From: JAWKHR01 sp041394725
GTDB lineage: Bacteria > Acidobacteriota > Vicinamibacteria > Vicinamibacterales > SCN-69-37
Direction of reading: 5' to 3'
Length of the DNA stretch: 29,665 nt
NCBI GenBank assembly: GCA_041394725.1
Contig: JAWKHR010000065.1
Span: 1 to 29,665 of the forward strand
Both the position numbers and the translations under genes were made by a program. The notes beneath the pieces were generated by a model. The model saw only the letters and a program-made list of their open reading frames with translations, did not search any database and was not told the origin of the DNA. This document shows, piece by piece, positions 8,203-15,972 of the stretch. Numbering within the stretch: position 1 is the stretch's first letter; each line of letters begins with the position of its first letter.

Positions 8203-11118
8203 ATGACGGCGCCAACCGCTTCACACCGCCGGTTGTTGATCTCCCTGCTTGCGTGCCTCGCCTTCGCCGGCGCGCTCTTCGCGCAGGGCGCCGGATCCCC
8301 CGACGAGGTCAACGCGTCGACGGATCCGATGCTGCGCGGCTTCTCGTTCCGGTCGATCGGGCCGGCGACGATGATGGGCCGGCTCGACGACATCGAAGCC
8401 GTCGAGACCGACCCCTTCACGATGTACCTCGGCTTCGCGACCGGCGGCGTCTGGAAGACGACCACGGGCGGCGCCACGTGGACGTCGCTCTTCGACGAGA
8501 TGCCGGTGTCGTCGATCGGCGACATCGCGATCGCGCCGAGCGACCCGAACGTCGTGTACGTCGGGACGGGCGAGCCGAACAACCGGCAGAGCTCGACCAT
8601 CGGCGGCGGCGTCTGGGGCACGCGTGACGGCGGCGACACGTGGACGTTCCTCGGCCTCGAGCAGACCCAGTCGATCGGCCGCATCGTCGTGAGCCCGACG
8701 GACCCGAACACGGTCTACGTCGCGGCGGTCGGCCACCTGTTCGGGCCCAACGAGGACCGCGGCCTCTACAAGTCCACCGACGGCGGCAAGACGTGGAAGA
8801 ACACGAAGTTCATCAACGCCGACACCGGGTTCACCGACGTGGCGATCGACCCGAAGAACCCGAAGGTGCTCTACGCGGCGGCGTACCAGCGTCGCCGGAC
8901 GTGGTGGGGCTTCAACGGCGGTCCGGGCGGGGGGCTCTACAAGTCCACCGACGCGGGCGACACGTGGACGAAGGTCGAGGGCGGCGGCTTTCCGGCCCCG
9001 CCCGACGGCGTCATCGGGCGCATCGGCATCACGATCCACCGCGCCAACCCGAACATCGTCTACATGATCGCGGAGGTCGGAGCCGAGGCCGGCATCCAGG
9101 TGGGCGTCGGCGACGATGGCGGGCCGGGCAACAGCGGCGACGCGGAGCGGACGATCAGCAACAACCCGAACCGCAGCGGCGTGTGGCGCTCGAACGACGC
9201 GGGCAAGACCTGGACGTTCCTGTCCAACGTGAACAACCGGCCGGTGTACTACAGCCAGATTCGCGTGGATCCGGTGGATCCGAACAAGCTGTTCCAGGGC
9301 GGCGCGACCGCGATGATGTCCACCGACGGCGGGAAGAACTGGTCGCCGCTGCGCGGCACGGGCCACGGCGACTACCACGCGATCTACATCAGCCCGAAGG
9401 ACCCGAAGATCGTCGCGGTGGGCCACGACGGCGGCCTCGACATCAGCTACGACGGCGGCTACACGTGGGACTACCACAACGACATGGCGCTCGGGCAGTT
9501 CTACCAGGTGTCGGCCGACATGCGGCGGCCGTACTACGTGTGCGGCGGCCTGCAGGACAACGGCAGCTGGTGCGGGCCGAGCGCGGTGCGCGCGGGCGGC
9601 GGCCGGGGCGGCGGCGGGGCGATCCTCAACACGGACTGGTTCCGCGTCGGCGGCGGTGACGGTTTCTACACGCGCCAGGACCCGACGGACTGGGCCACGC
9701 TCTACTCCGAGTCGCAGAACGGCGCGATGAGCCGGCTCGACCTGCGCGAGGGCACGAGCCGCAGCGTGCGGCCGAGCCTCGGCGGGCGGGGTGGACGCGG
9801 CGGCGGAGGCGGGGGCGGCGGGCGCGGCGGCGCCGGCAACATCGTCAACGCGCCGCCTGGAGACGTGGACGAGTTCCGCTTCTACTGGAACACGCCGATC
9901 GAGCTGTCCCCGCACGACCCGTCCACCCTCTACACGGGCGCGCAGTTCTTCATGAAGTCGAACAACCGCGGCGACACGTGGTGGATGAACCCGCTGGACC
10001 TCTCGAAGAACGTCAACCGGTTCTCGATCCCGATCATGGGCACGCCGGGCGAGGCGCCGATGGCGTCCAAGCACGACGGCTACTCGAACAACTCGCTCAT
10101 CACCGTGATCGCCGAGTCGCCGGTGCAGCGCGGCGTGATCTGGGTCGGGACCGACGACGGCAACCTGCACCTGAGCCGTGACGGCGGCGAGACGTTCACC
10201 AACGTCTTCGGCAACATCACGGGCGCGCCCACGGGCTACGTCCAGGTCTCGCGGATCGAGGCCTCGCACTTCGCGCCGGGCACGGCCTACGTCGCGCTCG
10301 ACAACCACCGCAACGACGACTGGAAGCCGTACCTGTTCAGGACCACCGACTTCGGCCGGACCTGGACGTCGGTGGTCGGGAACCTGCCCGAGAAGGGCAA
10401 CGTCAACGCGGTGCGCGAGGATCTCGAGAACCCGAACCTGATCTTCGTCGGCACGGAGTTCGGCCTCTACGTCACGCTCGACGGCGGGCGCGAGTGGAAG
10501 CGCTTCAGCACCGGGCTGCCGACGGTGCGCGTGGACGACCTGCTGATCCACCCGCGCGACCGCGACCTGATCGTCGCGACGCACGGGCGCAGCCTCTGGA
10601 TCGCCGACGACATCACGCCGCTCGAGCAGCTCAACCGCCCCGGGACCACGGTGAAGCTCTTCGAGCCGCGGCCGGCGATCCAGTGGAAGAGCGACACGCA
10701 GAAGGCGCGGTCGATCCCGGCGCGTGATTTCGCCGGCGACAACCCGCAGGGCGGCACCGCCTTCAGCTTCTGGGCCAGCGCCGACATGGGCGAGGCCACG
10801 ATCGAGGTGCTCCGCGGCGCCGACGTGATCAGCACGCTGAAGCTGCCGGCGCAGGCCGGCATGAACCGGATCCAGTGGAGCATGCGCGAGGATCCGCCCG
10901 CCAACGCGCCCAACGCGGCGGGTGCTGCGGCGGGCGCGGCGGCGGCCAGGGGCGCGGCGGCCAGGTGGGCCGTGGCGCCGGTGCGGGCGGCGGCGGCCGG
11001 CGCGGCGGCGGCGCCGCGGCGCGCGGCGTGCCGTTCGGGTCTCGGGCGGCGGCGGGGCTTCGGCGGATTCGGGGCGGCGGCGCCCTCGTCGAGCCGGGCA
11101 CCTACATGGTCCGCCTGA
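8203..11118 (+). CDS. Secreted BNR/sortilin (VPS10)-like beta-propeller protein, C-terminus frameshifted
   Basis: The start is ATG 8203, preceded by AAAGGAA at 8-9 bases spacing and followed by a signal peptide (RRLLISLLACLAFAGALFAQ). About 900 clean residues form BNR/Asp-box propellers: STDGGKTW (~residue 190), SNDAGKTW (~330), STDGGKNW (~372), SYDGGYTW (~413), SRDGGETF (~657), TTDFGRTW (~713). They include the propeller-end phrase IHPRDRDLIVATHGRSLWIA. A Gly/Arg-rich linker interrupts at ~9780-9840. After residue ~905 the reading turns Ala/Arg-rich. Shifted frames recover a Gly-rich linker, GFGGFG and EPGTYMVRLTVGGQTLTTSV, the FlgD-like C-terminal domain, so three or four indels lie in 10920-11180. 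The true end is probably the TAA at 11182-11184. Such proteins are often annotated as glycosyl hydrolases, but no substrate can be read here. Confidence 0.85.
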   Translation: MTAPTASHRRLLISLLACLAFAGALFAQGAGSPDEVNASTDPMLRGFSFRSIGPATMMGRLDDIEAVETDPFTMYLGFATGGVWKTTTGGATWTSLFDEMPVSSIGDIAIAPSDPNVVYVGTGEPNNRQSSTIGGGVWGTRDGGDTWTFLGLEQTQSIGRIVVSPTDPNTVYVAAVGHLFGPNEDRGLYKSTDGGKTWKNTKFINADTGFTDVAIDPKNPKVLYAAAYQRRRTWWGFNGGPGGGLYKSTDAGDTWTKVEGGGFPAPPDGVIGRIGITIHRANPNIVYMIAEVGAEAGIQVGVGDDGGPGNSGDAERTISNNPNRSGVWRSNDAGKTWTFLSNVNNRPVYYSQIRVDPVDPNKLFQGGATAMMSTDGGKNWSPLRGTGHGDYHAIYISPKDPKIVAVGHDGGLDISYDGGYTWDYHNDMALGQFYQVSADMRRPYYVCGGLQDNGSWCGPSAVRAGGGRGGGGAILNTDWFRVGGGDGFYTRQDPTDWATLYSESQNGAMSRLDLREGTSRSVRPSLGGRGGRGGGGGGGGRGGAGNIVNAPPGDVDEFRFYWNTPIELSPHDPSTLYTGAQFFMKSNNRGDTWWMNPLDLSKNVNRFSIPIMGTPGEAPMASKHDGYSNNSLITVIAESPVQRGVIWVGTDDGNLHLSRDGGETFTNVFGNITGAPTGYVQVSRIEASHFAPGTAYVALDNHRNDDWKPYLFRTTDFGRTWTSVVGNLPEKGNVNAVREDLENPNLIFVGTEFGLYVTLDGGREWKRFSTGLPTVRVDDLLIHPRDRDLIVATHGRSLWIADDITPLEQLNRPGTTVKLFEPRPAIQWKSDTQKARSIPARDFAGDNPQGGTAFSFWASADMGEATIEVLRGADVISTLKLPAQAGMNRIQWSMREDPPANAPNAAGAAAGAAAARGAAARWAVAPVRAAAAGAAAAPRRAACRSGLGRRRGFGGFGAAAPSSSRAPTWSA

Positions 11119-11182
11119 CGGTCGGCGGCCAGACGCTGACGACCTCCGTCACCGTGCTCGAGGACATCTGGATGCATCCAGT

Positions 11183-11216
11183 AACCGGACAGCGGGAGCC
11201 GTCCTGCTCTCCGGTT
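11183..11216 (+). terminator. Hairpin after the first BNR gene
   Basis: AACCGGACAGC (11183-11193) pairs with GCTCTCCGGTT (11206-11216) with one mismatch across a 12-base loop. It begins within the likely TAA stop of the BNR gene. There is no T-tract, so it may work as a stabilising 3' end or with Rho. Confidence 0.45.
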
Positions 11217-11258
11217 AGTCAGCGCTCCCGTGATCGTCCGCCCGGCCTGGCGCTGGGT

Positions 11259-11287
11259 TTGCAGCCCCCGGCGACGGTGCGTAGTAA
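11259..11287 (+). promoter_or_regulatory. Weak sigma70-like promoter before the VWFA genes
   Basis: TTGCAG (11259-11264) and TAGTAA (11282-11287) are spaced by 17 bases, each matching the consensus at about half its positions. It lies 26 bases before ATG 11314, where a promoter for the three-gene VWFA cluster is expected. Confidence 0.3.
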
Positions 11288-11313
11288 GGTAGGAGACGCG
11301 CCCGGCATCGCCC

Positions 11314-12255
11314 ATGCACACGATCCGACTGCTCTCCGCCGTCCTCGCCCTGGCCCTCGTCGCGGCCCCGCGGCCCGCGGCGCAGCAGGTCTTCCGCGCC
11401 GGATCGCAGACGGTCCCCATCTACGCCACCGTGGTCGACCGCTCCGGCCGGCTCGTCCCGGATCTCGTCCAGGACGAGTTCGAGGTCTACGACGACGGCA
11501 AACGGCAGGACCTGTCGATCTTCAAGAGCGACGTCCAGCCGATCACCGTCGTCGTCATGCTCGACACGAGCGGCAGCATGACCTCGAACATCGACCTGCT
11601 GAAGGTCGCCGCCGAGCAGTTCGTGCTGCGGCTGCTGCCCGACGACAAGGCGAAGATCGGCAGCTTCTCCGATCTCATCTACATCAGCGACGCCTTCACG
11701 AACGACCGCGACGCGCTCATCGGCTACCTGCGCGAGGAAATCCGGTTCGGCAACCCGACGCACCTCTGGGACGCGATCGACCGCAGCATGACCGAGATGC
11801 GCGACGAATCGGGCCGGCGCGTCGTGCTCATCTTCACCGACGGCGAGGACTCGTTCAGCACCCGCGTGAACTACGACGACGTGATGACCCGGGCGCGCAA
11901 CGAGGAGTTCATGATCTACGCGATCGGCCTGCAGAGCCGGATCATGGGCCAGGTGACGCGGCCCGACCGGCGGCTGCGGCGCCTCGCGGAGGAGACCGGC
12001 GGCGGCTACTTCGAGCTCCGGGAAACGGCGGACCTCAACTCGACGTTCACGCGCGTGGCCGACGAGCTGCACCGCCAGTACGTGCTCGGGTTCTCGCCGA
12101 CCGCGCTCGACGGCAAGCTGCACAAGCTCGAGGTCAAGGTGAAGCGGCCGGGCATGACGGTCCGGGCGCGCAAGAGCTACCTGGCCGAACCCTCCGCGCC
12201 CGGCTTCGCGGCCCTCGCGCCGCGGCCGGCGGTCCCGCGACCGCCGCGCCGCTGA
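11314..12255 (+). CDS. VWFA-related acidobacterial-type protein 1
   Basis: The product has 313 residues. A signal peptide (LLSAVLALALVAAPRPAAQQ) is followed by the family opening FRAGSQTVPIYATVVDRSG, a short Ig-like segment (LVQDEFEVYDDGK), and a von Willebrand A domain. Its MIDAS motif DTSGS is at residues 84-88 and IFTDGED near 174-180. The C-terminal signature RVADELHRQYVLGF and KVKRPGMTVRARKSYLA closes the protein. This matches the VWFA-related Acidobacterial domain family, presumed secreted metal-dependent adhesion or scaffold proteins of unknown ligand. It is the first of three tandem paralogues; the next starts 14 bp after its stop. Confidence 0.9.
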   Translation: MHTIRLLSAVLALALVAAPRPAAQQVFRAGSQTVPIYATVVDRSGRLVPDLVQDEFEVYDDGKRQDLSIFKSDVQPITVVVMLDTSGSMTSNIDLLKVAAEQFVLRLLPDDKAKIGSFSDLIYISDAFTNDRDALIGYLREEIRFGNPTHLWDAIDRSMTEMRDESGRRVVLIFTDGEDSFSTRVNYDDVMTRARNEEFMIYAIGLQSRIMGQVTRPDRRLRRLAEETGGGYFELRETADLNSTFTRVADELHRQYVLGFSPTALDGKLHKLEVKVKRPGMTVRARKSYLAEPSAPGFAALAPRPAVPRPPRR

Positions 12256-12269
12256 CCCGTCCCGTCCCC

Positions 12270-13253
12270 ATGACCAGGGCGGCGCGCGCGTGGGCCGGCG
12301 GCCTCGTCGCGCTGCCCCTCGCCGTGACGCCCGCCGCCACGCTCCGGTCCCCGGCCTCGGCACAGACGCCGGTCTTCCACGGCGCGGCCGACACCGTGCC
12401 GATCTACGCGACGGTCATCGGGTCCGACGGACACCTGGTGACCGATCTCCGCCGCGACGAGTTCCGCGTCACCGACGACGGCCGCCCGAGCACGATCTCG
12501 ATCTTCGACGGGCGCGCCCAGCCCATCACGCTCGTCCTGATGCTCGACACGAGCGGCAGCATGGTCGGCAACCTGCCCGTGCTGCGTCGCGCCGCCTCCG
12601 AGCTCTTCGGCCGTCTGCGGCCGGGTGACCGCGTCGCGGTCGGCAGCTTCGGCGACGACGTGCGGCTGTCCGGGGCGTTCACCGACGACGCGGCCACGCT
12701 CGACCGCGCGCTGGAGATCGACCTGCGGCCGGGCGGGGCAACGCCGCTCTGGCAGGCCGTCAACACCGCGATGACGGCCCTCGCATCGTTCGACGGCCGG
12801 CGCGTCGTGCTGGCGCTCACCGACGGCCACGACACGGGATACTGGCGCGGCGGGATGCAGACGGGCCCCTCGGCCGGCGACGTGATGGCCCGGGCGCAGC
12901 AGGAGGCGTTCATGGTGTACGCCATCGGCATGCGCAGCCGCGGCGCGCCGGGTTCGACGGGCGGCCTGCCGCCGGTGTTCCCGCCCGAGGCGCCCGACGC
13001 GGAGCTGCGCCTGATCGCGGCCGAGAGCGGCGGGGGCTACTTCGAGCTGGCGGGCACGGAGGACCTCGCGGACGTCTTCGCGCGAGTGGCCGACGAGCTG
13101 CGGCAGCAGTACCTGCTCGGCTTCGTCACGCCGCGGACCGACGGCGCCCTGCACGCGCTCGACGTGCGGGTGACGCGGCCGGGCGTGAACGTGCGCGCGC
13201 GGCGGAGCTACGTCGCGCCGGGCCGGCCCGGCGGACCGAAGGAGGATCGATGA
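12270..13253 (+). CDS. VWFA-related acidobacterial-type protein 2
   Basis: The product has 327 residues from ATG 12270 (MTRAARAWAGGLVALPLAV, a signal peptide with a late cleavage region near SAQTPVF). It has the same architecture as its neighbours: ADTVPIYATVIGSDGHLVTD, RRDEFRVTDDGRP, MIDAS DTSGS at residues 93-97, LALTDGHDTGYW, and the C-terminal RVADELRQQYLLGFVTP and RPGVNVRARRSYVAP. The open frame continues far upstream through the previous gene without a stop, so the start rests on the signal peptide and the alignment with the paralogues. Its stop overlaps the next start (ATGA), implying translational coupling. Confidence 0.88.
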   Translation: MTRAARAWAGGLVALPLAVTPAATLRSPASAQTPVFHGAADTVPIYATVIGSDGHLVTDLRRDEFRVTDDGRPSTISIFDGRAQPITLVLMLDTSGSMVGNLPVLRRAASELFGRLRPGDRVAVGSFGDDVRLSGAFTDDAATLDRALEIDLRPGGATPLWQAVNTAMTALASFDGRRVVLALTDGHDTGYWRGGMQTGPSAGDVMARAQQEAFMVYAIGMRSRGAPGSTGGLPPVFPPEAPDAELRLIAAESGGGYFELAGTEDLADVFARVADELRQQYLLGFVTPRTDGALHALDVRVTRPGVNVRARRSYVAPGRPGGPKEDR

Positions 13254-14296
13254 CCCGCGCCGCCGGAGCCCTCGCCACGACCCTCGTCCTCGTGACGGCG
13301 GCGACCGCCGTCCTCCCGGCGCGCCCGCAGCAGGCGCAGTTCCGGGGCGGCACGGACACGGTGCCCGTGTACGTCACGGTCCGCGATCGCGACGGCGCCT
13401 TCGTGACCAACCTCACGCGGGACGACTTCGAGCTGCGCGACAACGGGCGGACGGTGCCCGTCACGCAGTTCACGACCGCTTCCCAGCCGCTGTCGATCGT
13501 GGTGCTCATCGACGGGTCGGGCAGCATGATGGACGAGTTCTCGCGGGCGGTGGAAGGCGCGCGCAGCCTGGTCCTGCGCCTGCTGCCCGAGGACCGCGCG
13601 CTCGTGGGCAGCTTCGCGGACGACGTGCGGTTCAGCCCGTCGTTCACGTCGGACCGCGACCTGCTGCTGTCGTACCTGCGCAACGGCTTCAACCTGCGGA
13701 TGGGCCTCGAGACCCACCTCTGGGACGCGCTGCTCCAGAGCGCGCTGAGGCTGCAGGACGAGCCCGGCCGCCGGGCCATCGTGGTGCTCAGCGACGGCTA
13801 CAACTTCGTCACCAACCCGAAGACCGCCGCGGCCGCCACACCCGGCACCAATCCGATCACCGGCAAGCCGACGGGCGCGACCGGCGGCCTGCCGCGTCCG
13901 CCCGCGGGCGGCAGCATCTCGATGGGCAACCTGCCCGACGGGGACCCGCGACGCAACGGGGTACCGGCGGGGTCGGCGCGCGGCGCGGCCGTCGCGCGCG
14001 ACGTCATCGTCTACGCGGTGTCGATGTGGGTGCAGACCGAGTCGCGGTCGGAACGGCCGAGCCGCGACCTCGAGCGGATGGCGATCGACACGGGCGGCAG
14101 CTTCACGCAGCTCCGGCTGCAGGACGAGGTCAGCCCGGCGTTCACGGACATCATGCGCGAGCTGCGCCAGCAGTACGTCCTGGGGTTCACCCCCGCGGCC
14201 TGGGACGGCAAGGAACACCGGCTCGAGGTGCGGCTGCGTCCGGGCGGCCTGACGGCCCGCGCGCGCCGGACCTATCTCGCCAGCCGCGAGCGCTGA
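13250..14296 (+). CDS. VWFA-related acidobacterial-type protein 3 with insertion
   Basis: The product has 348 residues, starts in the ATGA overlap, and has a ribosome site GAAGGAG just upstream. Signal peptide ALATTLVLVTAATAVLPARP; opening FRGGTDTVPVYVTVRDRDG; MIDAS variant DGSGS (residues 88-92); VVLSDGYNFV. It differs from paralogues 1 and 2 by an insertion of about 50 residues rich in Gly, Pro and Asn (13810-13980) between the second VWA motif and DVIVYAVSMW. The C-terminal REELRQQ-type signature is present as RELRQQYVLGFTP. A strong GC hairpin follows immediately after the stop, so the cluster probably ends here. Confidence 0.9.
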   Translation: MTRAAGALATTLVLVTAATAVLPARPQQAQFRGGTDTVPVYVTVRDRDGAFVTNLTRDDFELRDNGRTVPVTQFTTASQPLSIVVLIDGSGSMMDEFSRAVEGARSLVLRLLPEDRALVGSFADDVRFSPSFTSDRDLLLSYLRNGFNLRMGLETHLWDALLQSALRLQDEPGRRAIVVLSDGYNFVTNPKTAAAATPGTNPITGKPTGATGGLPRPPAGGSISMGNLPDGDPRRNGVPAGSARGAAVARDVIVYAVSMWVQTESRSERPSRDLERMAIDTGGSFTQLRLQDEVSPAFTDIMRELRQQYVLGFTPAAWDGKEHRLEVRLRPGGLTARARRTYLASRER

Positions 14297-14297
14297 C

Positions 14298-14321
14298 GGC
14301 CGGCGGCGGATCCGCCCGGCC
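14298..14321. terminator. GC hairpin after the VWFA cluster
   Basis: GGCCGGCGGCGGA faces TCCGCCCGGCC, an 11-bp stem with a two-base bulge. Its core GGCGGATCCGCC is a perfect palindrome. It starts 2 bases after the stop of VWFA protein 3. There is no T-tract, so factor-independent termination is uncertain. Confidence 0.4.
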
Positions 14322-14396
14322 GGGCCCCGTCCCCCGCCGATCGTCCCGGCCCTCGGCGGCGATCCCCGCGTGATAGTGTCTCGCCCGGAGGTGGGT

Positions 14397-15680
14397 GTGG
14401 CACTCAACAGGCGGCAATTCCTCGAGGCAACCGCGCTCGGCGCCGGTGTGGCGGCGATGGGCTGCGCGACCGGGCCGGGTGGCGAGCAGGCGGTCCCGGC
14501 GGCGGCGACGCCGGCGGCGATCGCGGCGCTCACGCCGATGACCGCGGGCGTGGTGCCGATCTCCGACGACGAACGGCGCGCGCGGGTGGCGAAGGCCCAG
14601 CGGCTGATGGCCGAGCAGCGGATCGACGCCATCTTCATGGAAGGCACGGTGAGCTGCGCGTACTTCGCCGACATGCGCTGGGGCCAGAGCGAGCGCACGT
14701 TCGGGCTGGTCATCCCGGCGAAGGGCGATCTGGCCTGGGTCTGCCCGAAGTTCGAGGAAGAGCGTGCGCTGGAGCTCATCCGCTTCGGCCGGGACGTCCG
14801 CACGTGGGAGGAGGACGAAAGCCCCTACGAACGCATCGTCCAGATCGTGCGCGACCGCGGCGCCACGCACGGGCGCATCGGCATGGAGGAGCGCGTCCGG
14901 TTCTTCATCGCGAACGGCGTGCGGCAGGCGGCGACGGGGATGGAGGTCGTGGACGCGACGCCGGTGACGGCCGGCTGCCGGATCTACAAGTCGGCGGCCG
15001 AAATCGCGCTGATGCAGCACGCGAACGACGTCACGATCGCGGCCTACCGCGCCGCGCTGACGACGCTGCGCGAGGGCATGACGCAGGGCGAGCTCTCCGG
15101 CTACATCTCGGACGCGCTCGGCGCGCTCGGCTACGGCGGCGGCGCGAGCGCCCAGTTCGGCAAGTGGACGGCGCTGCCCCACGGGTCGTCCACGCCGCAG
15201 CAACTGCGCGAGGGCGACGTCGTGATGATCGACGGCGGCACGAACGTCGGCGGCTACCAGTCGGACATCACGCGCACGGTCGTCTTCGGCACGCCCACGC
15301 CGCGGCAACGCGAGGTCTGGGCGCTCGAGAAGCAGGCGCAGGACGCGGCGTTCGCCGCGGCGAAGCTCGGCGTGCCCTGCCAGGACGTGGACGCGGCCGC
15401 GCGGAAGGTGATCGTGGACGCCGGGTTCGGCCCGGACTACCGGACGCCGGGCCTGCCCCACCGCACGGGCCACGGCATCGGCATGGAGGGCCACGAGTGG
15501 ACGAACTTCGTCCGCGGGAACACGACCCCGCTCGCGCCCGGCATGTGCTTCAGCGACGAGCCGATGATCGCAATCCCGGGCGAGTTCGGCATCCGGCTCG
15601 AGGACTGCCTCTACCTGGCGGAGGACGGCCCGCGCTTCTTCACGAAGCAGAGCGTGGCGATCGACCAGCCGTTCGGGTAG
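14397..15680 (+). CDS. M24 family metallopeptidase (Xaa-Pro aminopeptidase-like), Tat-type lipoprotein
   Basis: GTG 14397 is chosen because GGAGG lies 5 bases upstream and the product then begins with a twin-arginine signal (RRQFLEATALGAGVAAMGC) ending in a lipobox-like AMGC with Cys at residue 23. In-frame GTG codons at 14370, 14376 and 14391 are alternatives. The N-terminal creatinase-like domain includes QRIDAIFMEGTVSCAYF. The C-terminal pita-bread domain has the dinuclear metal ligands: two Asp in MIDGGTNVGGYQSDITRTVV, His in HRTGHGIGMEGHE, Glu in DEPMIAIPGEFG and Glu in RLEDCLYL. It should therefore be an active, surface or periplasmic aminopeptidase/prolidase. At about 427 residues the length is normal. 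Confidence 0.9.
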   Translation: MALNRRQFLEATALGAGVAAMGCATGPGGEQAVPAAATPAAIAALTPMTAGVVPISDDERRARVAKAQRLMAEQRIDAIFMEGTVSCAYFADMRWGQSERTFGLVIPAKGDLAWVCPKFEEERALELIRFGRDVRTWEEDESPYERIVQIVRDRGATHGRIGMEERVRFFIANGVRQAATGMEVVDATPVTAGCRIYKSAAEIALMQHANDVTIAAYRAALTTLREGMTQGELSGYISDALGALGYGGGASAQFGKWTALPHGSSTPQQLREGDVVMIDGGTNVGGYQSDITRTVVFGTPTPRQREVWALEKQAQDAAFAAAKLGVPCQDVDAAARKVIVDAGFGPDYRTPGLPHRTGHGIGMEGHEWTNFVRGNTTPLAPGMCFSDEPMIAIPGEFGIRLEDCLYLAEDGPRFFTKQSVAIDQPFG

Positions 15681-15693
15681 GCGTCACGGGATT

Positions 15694-15878
15694 CACCATG
15701 CAGGGCATGCAGGACATGCAGGCAGGCGTCCTCCGTACGCCGAGGGTCGGCCAGGCGAGGACGGGGACGCGGCCGGCCCTCCGGGCCGGTCGGCGGGCGT
15801 CTCGCCCGCCGCCGGGCCGACCCGAGTTCGAGCAGCGTGACGGTCCCGTCCTGCACGCCCTGCATGTCCTGCATGGTT
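15694..15878. repeat. Structured intergenic element with 28-bp inverted arms and nested hairpins
   Basis: The left arm (15695-15722) and right arm (15850-15877) are inverted copies matching at 25 of 28 positions. Each is built from 9-bp words of the type ATGCAGGRC. Inside lie two adjacent perfect hairpins: CCGGCCC-TCC-GGGCCGG (15773-15789) and CGGCGGGCG-TCT-CGCCCGCCG (15791-15811). No credible coding is visible in it. It sits between the M24 gene and the second BNR gene and may be a MITE/REP-like unit or a structured 3' or 5' untranslated region. Confidence 0.6.
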
Positions 15879-15939
15879 GAACGCGTTCGCATCGCACCGG
15901 CCTAATCACCCGATAAGGCACGTCGCGCGCCCGGTCCTC

Positions 15940-15945
15940 TACAAT
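15940..15945 (+). promoter_or_regulatory. Probable -10 box for the second BNR gene
   Basis: TACAAT matches the -10 consensus at five of six positions and stands out in GC-rich sequence. It lies 27 bases before ATG 15973, leaving a leader that contains the ribosome site GAGGGGG. No good -35 is visible at the usual distance. Confidence 0.45.
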
Positions 15946-15972
15946 GTCCCCGTCCTTCCGAGGGGGTTCCCG

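Noticed and set aside
8221..10584. 787-codon open frame on the minus strand opposite the first BNR gene
   Set aside because: Same compositional shadow of a high-GC gene, with no recognisable domain or ribosome site.
10875..12269. Upstream extension of VWFA protein 2 joining the BNR C-terminus to it as one protein
   Set aside because: The extension only results from a frame lacking stops. It runs through VWFA protein 1 in the wrong frame, and the signal peptide at 12270 marks the real start.
15877..15972. Earlier start for the second BNR protein
   Set aside because: It would include the -10 box and ribosome site in coding sequence and put 32 polar residues before an obvious signal peptide.
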